Shown here one piece after another: positions 1 to 10,986 of a stretch of DNA of 64,000 nt. Position numbers and translations under genes: made by a program. Position 1 is the stretch's first letter. Every line of letters begins with the position of its first letter. This DNA comes from Zygosaccharomyces rouxii (Eukaryota > Ascomycota > Saccharomycetes > Saccharomycetales > Saccharomycetaceae), in contig NC_012991.1 of assembly GCF_000026365.1 (NCBI RefSeq), positions 930,001 through 994,000 on the forward strand, given 5' to 3'. A model generated the notes under the pieces. It worked only from the letters and a program-made list of their open reading frames with translations. It was not told the origin of the DNA and did not search any database.

Positions 1-453
1 GAACTCGGTGATTTTTCATATTTGTAAGTGTTGGATTTTAACCATTTCTGCTAATGAATATAATATGAATTAACAGGAGGACTGTTTGATAGAGAGAAAA
101 AAAAAAGTTGATGGCGAAAATGAATATTCCGTTCGAATCTCGGTTTTGTTTGTTTTGCTTGGTTCTTAGTTTCTTCACACGAATGTTCTTCTGACCAATT
201 TATTAAAGAAATAAAATAAAATACAATAAAATGAAAAAAAAAATGAAGATTAAAATAAAATTAAAAAAAGGGAAAGCCAAAAACAATAATAAGAAGTTCA
301 CATAGTTATGTATTCTTTCCCCCTTCTCCTTTTTTTTTTACCTGCTTTGCATTTTTGTACATGTATCCGTTTATTCACACTTGTAAACAGTTATAAGAGT
401 TACATAAAATGATAAAATAAAAAAAAAAAAAAAAAAAGTATATTTTCATTGAG
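1..453. other. AT-rich spacer at left edge, possible tail of a neighbouring gene
   Basis: This stretch has no gene I can support. Bases 1-27 are open on the + strand and end in TAA (reading ELGDFSYL), so they could be the last codons of a gene truncated by the window edge. In S. cerevisiae the neighbour converging on CCA1 is BCK2, but eight residues are too few to name it. The rest is AT-rich 3' flank with runs of A (around 100-111, 236-243 and 420-436) and T, as expected for convergent yeast terminators. Confidence 0.4.
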
Positions 454-2073
454 TTATACATGTTCATGGATAATACCTTTTATATATTCTAATAAATGCT
501 CTTTTGTTCCGTTAGGGTTATCCAATTGCCAGGTAATTGCTCTATCGTTTATTTCACCTAACCATGGGCCACCTTTTAATCCCAATGAACTTGCCATTTC
601 TTTACCGTTGATCAATGGTTTTAATTCATGACAAGTTTGTAAATTCTGTTCAAAGATATATTTGTGGAAAAATTCATACTGATCAGCAATCGGTTCATTT
701 TGTAAATGTTGAAAAAAGAAAGCTGTGAAATGTGCAATTTCCCAATCACCTTTGTAAACCCTCAAGAAATTACCCACGAATGATCTACCAAATTCCGGTT
801 CATTTCTGTGGGAATAAAATCCAGAAACCATTTCTGCATATTGTCTGTTTGAATCGACAATTTTTGCCACTTGAGCTGATTCATTCTTACCAATTTTCAA
901 GTCGTCCTTCAAAATACTTTCGGTAATTGACATGGTATTATTATTCTTCTTCCTTGTAGTCCATATAACCCGTAGCTGTGAAAATGGTAATAATACGTTG
1001 CTCAATAGGAAACATTTTTTAAAATTTGATGCTGCATTTTGCCAGTGTGATAGCAAAGCTGGCCATTTATTCATAAAGTCAGGTAAACGTGTAACCAGTT
1101 CTTTAATATGAAGATTTAGTCGACCGCTTTGATAAATTCCATCAATTGTCTTCCAATCTTCACCATGTTCTTTATTAAATTCTACCAATCCTAGATCGTT
1201 ATTCCACACAAAAACAACATTATCAATATGTGCTTGTTGAATTAAAGAAATTCCCAATAAAGGATTTGGTCCTCGTAAAATTTTATCAACTTCTACACCA
1301 ATTCTTTCCTTTGAAACCTTGGAACCAAAAGCCATATTAATATCACGATTATTCATTTCATTTAGAGCCTCACCGTCGATTTTAAAGTTGTATTTGGATG
1401 CAAATCTAATCAATCTTAATACACGCAACGGATCATCCAGGAAAGTTTGTCTCGGTGGTAATGGAGTTCTTAAGATCCCGCTTTTCAAATCTTCAATACC
1501 CCTTCTTGTAAAATCTTCCACCTTATTCTGTTTGATGTTGTAAAAAAGTGCATTTAATGTTGCATCCCTTCTTAATGCATCTTCTTCGGGCGTGCCAAAT
1601 TTAACGATTGGAATTCTTGATTGTTCCGTATATTCTTCTGATCTTAAATTGACAAAATCAACCTCCATTCCAAAAAGTTTTGTAGTCGCAGTCTCTAAAT
1701 GCTTGGATTTTTCAGGGTTTTTATCAATCTTATGAACATTGTTGGGCGTAACCTTATATTTAGAATAGTTTTCCCTTAAATAGTCTCCCAATTGAATGGC
1801 GAATTGCTCACCTGTCATTAAATTAATGGCAATATCTAAATCGTGAGAATCATATCCTAACAGCTTGTCTCTAACCCAGCCACCAGTAATTCTTAGCTCC
1901 AACGGTTTAGAAGTTGGGTTCTTTTGATTATAAAAAGCTGCATAATCGTTTAAAAATCCACAGATTTTCTTTTCCGCATCACTTAGAACAAGCTTTAAAT
2001 CATTTTCTGTTACTGTTACCATTGTCATTCTACCAAAAGTTTTCTTTGCCCAATTAGATAATAAATAATTCAT
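454..2073 (-). CDS. CCA1: CCA-adding tRNA nucleotidyltransferase
   Basis: This 539-residue protein adds or repairs the 3' CCA end of tRNAs without a nucleic-acid template, in cytosol, nucleus and mitochondria. The nucleotidyltransferase core is visible: the GGWVRDKLLG loop starts near residue 64, followed by the metal-binding DLD at 78-80. The conserved RRDATLNALFYN and FLDDPLRVLRLIRFAS segments lie around residues 165-230. Length is close to S. cerevisiae Cca1 (546). There are in-frame Met codons at 1, 16 and 18; in S. cerevisiae alternative starts sort the enzyme between mitochondria and nucleus/cytosol, and the same is inferred here. The first ATG is taken as the start. It is divergent from RPH1, and a PAC-like promoter element lies about 62 bp upstream. 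Confidence 0.97.
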   Translation of the reverse strand: MNYLLSNWAKKTFGRMTMVTVTENDLKLVLSDAEKKICGFLNDYAAFYNQKNPTSKPLELRITGGWVRDKLLGYDSHDLDIAINLMTGEQFAIQLGDYLRENYSKYKVTPNNVHKIDKNPEKSKHLETATTKLFGMEVDFVNLRSEEYTEQSRIPIVKFGTPEEDALRRDATLNALFYNIKQNKVEDFTRRGIEDLKSGILRTPLPPRQTFLDDPLRVLRLIRFASKYNFKIDGEALNEMNNRDINMAFGSKVSKERIGVEVDKILRGPNPLLGISLIQQAHIDNVVFVWNNDLGLVEFNKEHGEDWKTIDGIYQSGRLNLHIKELVTRLPDFMNKWPALLSHWQNAASNFKKCFLLSNVLLPFSQLRVIWTTRKKNNNTMSITESILKDDLKIGKNESAQVAKIVDSNRQYAEMVSGFYSHRNEPEFGRSFVGNFLRVYKGDWEIAHFTAFFFQHLQNEPIADQYEFFHKYIFEQNLQTCHELKPLINGKEMASSLGLKGGPWLGEINDRAITWQLDNPNGTKEHLLEYIKGIIHEHV

Positions 2074-2134
2074 TAACTGGGAAGAAAGCCAACAGTTTAA
2101 TCCTTTCTTTCCAATAGTATTTCTACGTCATCTT

Positions 2135-2155
2135 ATCTCATCGCATCTCGATGAG
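2135..2155 (-). promoter_or_regulatory. PAC-like element upstream of CCA1
   Basis: On the minus strand this reads as two overlapping copies of the PAC core (GATGAG, GCGATGAGAT). In S. cerevisiae PAC elements bind Dot6/Tod6 and mark ribosome-biogenesis and tRNA-processing genes, which fits CCA1. Sixteen bases (2135-2150) recur identically upstream of ARX1 at 34805-34820. Function is inferred from the motif only. Confidence 0.55.
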
Positions 2156-2497
2156 TTAGTTGATGCTAGTTTTTCACTTTTCCATGTTGGAAAGACCGAA
2201 ATTTTAGCGTCACACTAACCTGACACAAATAAATATTTAATCAAAGCTACAGAAATGATGCAGAATATTTCTTAGAACCTCCTAAACTATTTTCTAAAGC
2301 TGTAAATATATTTGGTGTTTAAGGTATTCCCTTTTTCCGCTAAGAAATAGCTCTGAGAAGAAGGATAGTAGGATATATATTATTTTATGACCCTTGTAAG
2401 AGCAAAAATCAAAAGAAAAGACCATTGTGGGATACTCCAGTGCTTTCTCAATATATTGGCGGTAAATAATTAATAATACAGTGTCTTTTAACCTCTG

Positions 2498-2547
2498 GTG
2501 CCCTAGTGTGCCCTATCCCATTATTGTGTGCCCTAATTGTGCGCCCT
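2498..2547 (-). promoter_or_regulatory. Cluster of TAGGGCAC motifs in the CCA1-RPH1 promoter
   Basis: Read on the minus strand, three copies of TAGGGCAC (at 2498-2505, 2508-2515 and 2528-2535) and one AGGGCGCAC variant (2539-2547) fall within 50 bp, about 295-345 bp upstream of the RPH1 start. TAGGG is the core of the PDS/STRE-type sites recognised by the Rph1/Gis1 zinc fingers, so autoregulation is a reasonable inference. No TATA box is firmly assigned; a TATATATTATTTTA stretch lies near 2373. The rest of the 767-bp divergent spacer 2074-2840 shows no gene. Confidence 0.45.
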
Positions 2548-2798
2548 CATCTAAATTTTTTAAGGAGAAATGACAAAAGAAGAGTAAGGGGACACTAGCA
2601 TCTACACTAACAATCAGAGGCATACCAAAGAATAAGAAGGGAACTAGATATTGTCTAAGGATACCATTTGCAAGAGGATTTTCAAACGTTTGATCGACGT
2701 TGTGTACTGCTGTGGTAGAATTTTCATAGTTACATTCCTTCCGATCCCTTCCCTTCATTTCTTCATCATTTTTTTTTTCTATTATATTACTACTTTAA

Positions 2799-5444
<2,646 letters not shown>

Positions 5445-5738
5445 ACTGACATCGGGTTGTTATAACTTTTGTTTTTAATTGGAAGATGTCAAGAATATTG
5501 TATAAAGGATATAATATCCAAAGGAAAAAATTTAAAGAAAAAAAAAAAAAAGTTTTAGAGTGCTAGCCAAGATCGAGGACGTTCTCCTGTCTTTAGTTTA
5601 TTTTGTTTATTTCCTTATAATGGTATTTAATACAAATGTAAGAATGTATACATGTTTTTTATAAAAAAACAAAACAGAGCAAAACAAAAACTGTTACCGG
5701 AACTTACTGATACGTTCCCATATTAATTATTTCTTTAC

Positions 5739-8700
5739 TTAATCCAATTTGTCAACTATGCCAAAGATTATATTGAGTACGTTCCGTTTGATGTTTGAAT
5801 CGTAGACTAGAACATTTTCACCTGTACTCAATCTGTCGTTATTTAATCCACCACCAAACGCTAGACGTGCAAAATCACTCTGTAAACCAAGAGGAATCAA
5901 TCCTTTCATTTCTTCATGAGCCAATTTACGTTCCTTAATTAATTTAGATGTATGCTCTAAAGTGTCAGCGGCTACCTGCGCGTTATCCACAACTTCCTTC
6001 GGTATACCACACATTGAAGCAACATGCATACCAAATGAGCCTTCACTTTGTCCTTCCTCTAATTTGTAAAGGAAGGTCACCTTCCTTGTATTTTCATCAA
6101 CTAAAATTCCCATTCTTAGCGGACGTATCATTGAATGATTCTCAAAGCTGTGACCTAAAGTAGCATAATGAGTTGCGAAGAAACCTAAACTCTGAGTATG
6201 AGTGGCAGCATGATGTAATACGGCCTCCGCTATGGCAAATCCATCACTTGATGAACCACCACGTCCCAATTCATCTAAAACGAGTAATGATCTATTAGTA
6301 GCTAAATCCATGATCTTCTTAGTTTCTGATAATTCCACAAAGAAGGTAGATTTCCCCTGCATGATATTGTCATTAGCACCTAATCTTGTCATAATTTTAT
6401 CCATTGGAGTCATGACGGCAGACTCACATGGAACATAACACCCCATCTGTGCCATGATCACTGCAATACATGTCATTCTAAGAATTGTAGATTTACCTGC
6501 AGCGTTAGCACCCGTTAAGAGACCAATCTGAGGGAAGTTCTTACCCAACTCTACATCGTTGGGAATAAATTCCTTAGGGTTAGTTGTACCTAGGTTAAAG
6601 CATGGATGTCTCAATGATTTGAATTTTACGAACCCATTTTGTGCAATACCAGTCTCGAGATCTTTTTCATCTACCACTTCTGGTCTGCATGATGGGAATC
6701 CTAAGGACTCAGAGGTTCTCACCAAAGCTAGCAGACAATCGATGTTAGAAATTGCATGAATTGTGGGTAACCAGCTGCTTTCATAGCGTGTGTCAAACTT
6801 TCGACAAAGTCTATTTTTTAAGTCTTCCTCGAGAGCTTTATGAAGCTCACGAGCTTCCGCTACGGATCTAGCTAATTGTTTCACTTCATCTGAATAATAT
6901 CTCTTGAAATTTTTGTTGGCACCCATTTGCATCCAGTCTGAAGGTACGTGTTTGGTTGCTGAAATAGGCACCTCAATAAGATATATCTCTTTACCAGAAT
7001 CCTTGTATTGAACGCTAGAGCATTTGAATTGCTTCTTATAAGTACGGAGCAAATCATCCAATTCATTTTCCAATTCCTTAATTTTATCTAACGATTCGTC
7101 AAATTCAGGTTCTACCCCTCTATGTGGTATTAATATACCTTCAGTAACTGCCTTGGTCCGATCAAAGGCGTTGGACCAATTGTCTACATCTTCAAACATT
7201 GAACTAGGTACGCTGCTCACATAAGTCGCCAAACTGCCCCTCAATTCGTAATTGGTTAATTCTCTAATTAACTTGGTTATGACTTCAAATCCTTGGATTA
7301 CTTTATCGAAATTCATCACATTTAAGCTACCGGAATGCACTCTTGCCACTAACCTTTCCAAATCTGGCAGTTTCGAAAGTGCTGTTTCCAATAAGTCTCT
7401 TAAATCGGTATCTGAAAGAAGACAATCCACTGTATCTAGCCTCTTTTCTATGTCACTCCTGTGTAACAAAGGATGCATTAACCATCTCTTCATCATTCTT
7501 TTACCCATAGGGGTAAGAGCCTTGTTAAACAATTTGAACAAAGTACCCTTATCTGTACCGTCGAATGAATTCGTAAAGATTTCTAGGTTTTGTAGTGTAA
7601 CACCATCGAGAACTAAGGAGTTTTGGGACTTAATTGGATTATACTCTCTTATATTTCCAATGGAAATTAGACTTTCATCGAGCTTTAACCATTTCAAATA
7701 GTGCAGTAAGCCACCGAAAGCGCTAAAACCAATTTTCTTACCCTTTTCATAATAAGTCTTAAGTACTAGAGGCCAATGGTTCATGTCAGGGAAGTATTTA
7801 TGTTCAGAAGAGGTCAATTCATCAAAAGTTCTTTCGAAATCGTAAAATTCTTCCAAAGGTTTCACGTAGTTAAAAATGGCATTAGGTGCGGCGTTATATT
7901 TGACAATTTTGTGAGCTAAATTGCTTAGATTACTCTTTTCCATGATTACTTCCTTGGGAGTTAATTGGGACATGATAGTATCCAATTTTGTGCATTCGTT
8001 ATCATCGTCAAATTCGATCAACTCTATTTCACCAGTAGATGTATCAATGAATGCTACACCAAAAATTCTCTTACCCGCGGTCTCTGTTAAATCTTGGCCA
8101 TTTTCCAAATCATAATAATTACCCGATTCTTCTCTAACCGCCAGACAGTAGGTGGCTAAATCCGACTGTAGCATGTTACCATCTGTTAGAGTACCTGAGG
8201 TGAGAACACATTGTAATTCTCTTTGAACGATACCTTTAGAACCTTCTCTCATCTCTTTAGCTAACATCGATTCACGCTGATCGACTTTGGCCACTTTATA
8301 ACCGTATTGAATAAACTGAGAAGCCCAATAGTCAAATGACATCTCCGGAATTCCTGCCAATTGCATGTTAGCCCTACCGCCTCCGGCTATTCTCCAATCA
8401 AATAAGTTATTGGCTAATGCTGCATCCTTTTCATATAGTTCGAAGAATTTACCCTTTTTAAAGAATACGATACAATCCCACATCGATGATTTGATTTCCC
8501 AATATTGTTTTTCAAATGGTGTAAATTTAGACCATGCTGACGATGGAATATATAAGGTACGTGGATCATATTCTGGATCATCCTTAGGCCTACGTTGAGC
8601 ATCACGCACATCCACGAGCCATTGATACCTCTCTTCGTTCTGTTTGTTAAAAGCTGAATGCTTTGGTGGAGATGAAGATTTAACAGGCGGTTTCTTGGGA

Positions 8701-9371
8701 GGTAGGCGAGTTGGTGCCCTTTTAACCTCCACTTTTGCCTTGGGTTTCTTTGCTAAGCTTAATATTTCATCATCGTCATCGTCATCGTCATTATTATCGT
8801 TATCATTGTTCTCCTCGATACCATCGTCAATGAAATCAGACTCTTCTTCACTTTGATCCTTAGGAACATAAGTATCTTCATCATCTGATAGAACTTTAGA
8901 TCTTTTTCTTCCTTTTGGATTTTCCTCATTATCTTCTTCCTCATCATCATCTTCCGTATAGCTTACATTCTTTCTTCGCCTCTTAAAGGGAGTTTCAGTT
9001 TCCTGATCATCATCATTGATAATGTGACTTGAACCTTCGGTAGATTCATTAGTCTCTCGAGATGGTCCTGGGGTCAAATTATTAGTTGCTTCTGTTTTAT
9101 TATTATTTTTACTAGTTGCAGGTTCATTAGCTGTGACCAAAGAATCTTCCTCTTCTTGGCCTACGAACAACAGTTTATTACTTGAACTTTTCTTGATTGA
9201 TTCACTAACATTTGGTGATTGATGGTCGGTTGATCCAGCAGCTTTAGCACTTTTCGTCTTTTGAGCAGTTGGACTTGGTGTTGAAGGTTGTTTTGAAAAG
9301 AATGAAAGCAATGTAGTTTGCTTCATCTTCTTTTGAGACGAGCCAGGACCCTTTGGAGTCGTTGATGTCAT
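5739..9371 (-). CDS. MSH6: DNA mismatch repair protein Msh6 (MutS homologue)
   Basis: This 1210-residue protein is the partner of Msh2 in MutS-alpha, which recognises base mismatches and small loops in the nucleus. A PCNA-binding PIP box, QTTLLSFF, lies at residues 18-25. It is followed by a charged, disordered region with an Asp-rich run. The mismatch-wedge Phe-x-Glu motif is in GKFFELYE at about residue 310. The C-terminal ATPase has Walker A TGANAAGKST near residue 950 and Walker B LLVLDELGRGGSS. Length compares with 1242 in S. cerevisiae. It is convergent with RPH1 and divergent from ADK2. An MluI cell-cycle box cluster lies 133 bp upstream of the start, as expected for an MBF-regulated S-phase gene. 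Confidence 0.98.
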   Translation of the reverse strand: MTSTTPKGPGSSQKKMKQTTLLSFFSKQPSTPSPTAQKTKSAKAAGSTDHQSPNVSESIKKSSSNKLLFVGQEEEDSLVTANEPATSKNNNKTEATNNLTPGPSRETNESTEGSSHIINDDDQETETPFKRRRKNVSYTEDDDEEEDNEENPKGRKRSKVLSDDEDTYVPKDQSEEESDFIDDGIEENNDNDNNDDDDDDDEILSLAKKPKAKVEVKRAPTRLPPKKPPVKSSSPPKHSAFNKQNEERYQWLVDVRDAQRRPKDDPEYDPRTLYIPSSAWSKFTPFEKQYWEIKSSMWDCIVFFKKGKFFELYEKDAALANNLFDWRIAGGGRANMQLAGIPEMSFDYWASQFIQYGYKVAKVDQRESMLAKEMREGSKGIVQRELQCVLTSGTLTDGNMLQSDLATYCLAVREESGNYYDLENGQDLTETAGKRIFGVAFIDTSTGEIELIEFDDDNECTKLDTIMSQLTPKEVIMEKSNLSNLAHKIVKYNAAPNAIFNYVKPLEEFYDFERTFDELTSSEHKYFPDMNHWPLVLKTYYEKGKKIGFSAFGGLLHYLKWLKLDESLISIGNIREYNPIKSQNSLVLDGVTLQNLEIFTNSFDGTDKGTLFKLFNKALTPMGKRMMKRWLMHPLLHRSDIEKRLDTVDCLLSDTDLRDLLETALSKLPDLERLVARVHSGSLNVMNFDKVIQGFEVITKLIRELTNYELRGSLATYVSSVPSSMFEDVDNWSNAFDRTKAVTEGILIPHRGVEPEFDESLDKIKELENELDDLLRTYKKQFKCSSVQYKDSGKEIYLIEVPISATKHVPSDWMQMGANKNFKRYYSDEVKQLARSVAEARELHKALEEDLKNRLCRKFDTRYESSWLPTIHAISNIDCLLALVRTSESLGFPSCRPEVVDEKDLETGIAQNGFVKFKSLRHPCFNLGTTNPKEFIPNDVELGKNFPQIGLLTGANAAGKSTILRMTCIAVIMAQMGCYVPCESAVMTPMDKIMTRLGANDNIMQGKSTFFVELSETKKIMDLATNRSLLVLDELGRGGSSSDGFAIAEAVLHHAATHTQSLGFFATHYATLGHSFENHSMIRPLRMGILVDENTRKVTFLYKLEEGQSEGSFGMHVASMCGIPKEVVDNAQVAADTLEHTSKLIKERKLAHEEMKGLIPLGLQSDFARLAFGGGLNNDRLSTGENVLVYDSNIKRNVLNIIFGIVDKLD

Positions 9372-9486
9372 TGTTTACCGATAACAGGTCCCCTGGATTG
9401 GTATTATTCTTTGAGCAAAAGTCTTATTATTCAATTTCAGACTTGAATATAAGAATATTTAAGGTCCTTTATACTCTCTCAGTCGT

Positions 9487-9515
9487 GATGAGCTGAAATT
9501 TTAACGCGTCGCGTC
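9487..9515 (-). promoter_or_regulatory. MluI cell-cycle box cluster and PAC/RRPE-like motif upstream of MSH6
   Basis: ACGCGT at 9504-9509 overlaps a run of CGCG cores (ACGCGTCGCG at 9504-9513), and a further TCGCG follows at about 9518. In S. cerevisiae MBF (Mbp1-Swi6) binds such boxes and drives G1/S expression of MSH6 and other repair genes. Just downstream on the minus strand, GATGAGCTGAAATTTT (9487-9502) resembles a PAC plus RRPE pair. Binding is inferred. Confidence 0.6.
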
Positions 9516-9530
9516 AGTCGCGCCAAATGA

Positions 9531-9569
9531 AATAAAGTAAAATAAAATAAAATAAAATAAAAAAAATAG
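9531..9569. repeat. AAAAT simple repeat in MSH6-ADK2 spacer
   Basis: A short pentanucleotide microsatellite (about five copies of TAAAA followed by a poly-A tract). It lies in the 732-bp divergent spacer 9372-10103. The rest of that spacer is AT-rich promoter sequence with no recognised gene. Confidence 0.7.
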
Positions 9570-10103
9570 AGTAAAATAATATTCAGTGCAAGAAAATATT
9601 AATACAAAAGTTCCAAAAGGGCAGCTATCTAACCTGGATTGTCATCTAGAATTTTTTGAAACTTTTTATTATTTTTTTGTTCGAGGAAAAACTGTGTAAA
9701 AATGAATATGTTTCTGGTGATGAATACTGCGACACTTTGAATATTAGAAATTAAAAATGCCATATTTTGAGAATAAAATGTTTGAATTGCCATATATTGC
9801 TTTGAATTAATTTTTGGTTCATGAGCTAATGCAAATTTTGAAGTGTATAAGTTAAGAGTCTGCTCATCTCGAAGCTCAATTCTGTCGCACGGACACAACG
9901 ACACACTGACACCTAGTGCGATATAAGGAACTACTGTACTTATAAATAAGATTAATCACCCTCGAATGAACCGAAGAACCCAGGTTGATGGTTCCAGTTT
10001 TCTTGCACATGGGTCACGTTCACGGTATTCTCAGCTATACGTTTGAAGAAGAGTTAGCGAGGTAAAGACAACTATACTAGCCAAAGTGGTAGTACAATAC
10101 GCA

Positions 10104-10790
10104 ATGTCTTTGGTTAAGCCTCTAAGACTGTTACTGTTAGGAGCACCAGGCTCTGGTAAAGGTACTCAAACTTCAAGACTACTGAAGAAGATACCTCAAT
10201 TGCATTCCATATCATCGGGCGATCTTCTACGCCAAGAGGTTAAGAATAAAAGTGAAATCGGATCGATTGCATCCAGTTACATCTCTCAAGGTAAACTGCT
10301 ACCAGATGATTTGATGGCAAAACTAGTTGTTACAAACTTGAAGCAATCAGGATGGTTATCACCAGATGCAACCTGGTTGTTAGATGGATTCCCCAGAACC
10401 TCTATTCAAGCTGAAATCTTGAATAACGATTTACAGAATTACAAGGCTGAATTAAACTTGGTGGTGGAATTAGACGTTCCAGAGAGTGTTATCCTCGAGA
10501 GAATCGAAAACAGGTTCGTTCATGTGCCCAGTGGCAGAGTCTATAATTTACAGTACAACCCACCCAAGGTTCCGGGAAAAGATGATGTTACCGGTGAATC
10601 CCTAACAAAGAGATCTGATGATACTGCTGAAGTGTTTGGTAAACGCCTACAACAGTACAAATCGACTCTTGCACCATTGAAAGAATACTACGCAAATAAA
10701 GGTATTTTGGAAACTGTCTCTGGTGAAACCTCAGATATAATCTTCCCCAAACTTTACGATTTGGTTAAACGTAAGTTTGGAGCTCATTAG
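10104..10790 (+). CDS. ADK2: Mitochondrial GTP:AMP phosphotransferase (adenylate kinase 3 type)
   Basis: This 228-residue matrix enzyme phosphorylates AMP with GTP. The P-loop GAPGSGKGT is at residues 13-21. The NMP-binding motif SSGDLLRQE and DGFPRT follow, and the LID reads RFVHVPSGRVYN with no zinc cysteines, as in the eukaryotic family. Length compares with 225 in S. cerevisiae Adk2. The start is the ATG at 10104; codons upstream in frame include no ATG. Position between MSH6 and RAD3 matches the merged ancestral order. Confidence 0.96.
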   Translation: MSLVKPLRLLLLGAPGSGKGTQTSRLLKKIPQLHSISSGDLLRQEVKNKSEIGSIASSYISQGKLLPDDLMAKLVVTNLKQSGWLSPDATWLLDGFPRTSIQAEILNNDLQNYKAELNLVVELDVPESVILERIENRFVHVPSGRVYNLQYNPPKVPGKDDVTGESLTKRSDDTAEVFGKRLQQYKSTLAPLKEYYANKGILETVSGETSDIIFPKLYDLVKRKFGAH

Positions 10791-10846
10791 GCGTCATATA
10801 ACGCATATTCTTATACATATTTCTTTTTTAGTCAAGTTTGTTTTAA

Positions 10847-10864
10847 GCTCGATGAGATGAGCTC
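10847..10864. promoter_or_regulatory. PAC-like motif upstream of RAD3
   Basis: GATGAGATGAGCT lies inside a short near-palindrome flanked by GCTC and GCTC, about 125-140 bp upstream of the RAD3 start. It matches the PAC core GATGAG twice. Function is inferred from the motif only. Confidence 0.4.
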
Positions 10865-10986
10865 TTGTTTTTTAATCAACATCGGTCTTGAAAGTACATA
10901 CTAATATTAATAACAACTTAGTTTTACAAGCAAAGTAGAGGGATACGGCCCTTTGGGAAGCTCAAATATTTTTGACATTGTTGGAA

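Noticed and set aside
120..150. tRNA B box (GTTCGAATC) near the left edge
   Set aside because: The flanking bases do not pair as a T stem and no A box is present.
9629..9904. 91-codon open frame upstream of MSH6
   Set aside because: It has no ATG at its start, no recognised domain and AT-driven composition; chance is likely.
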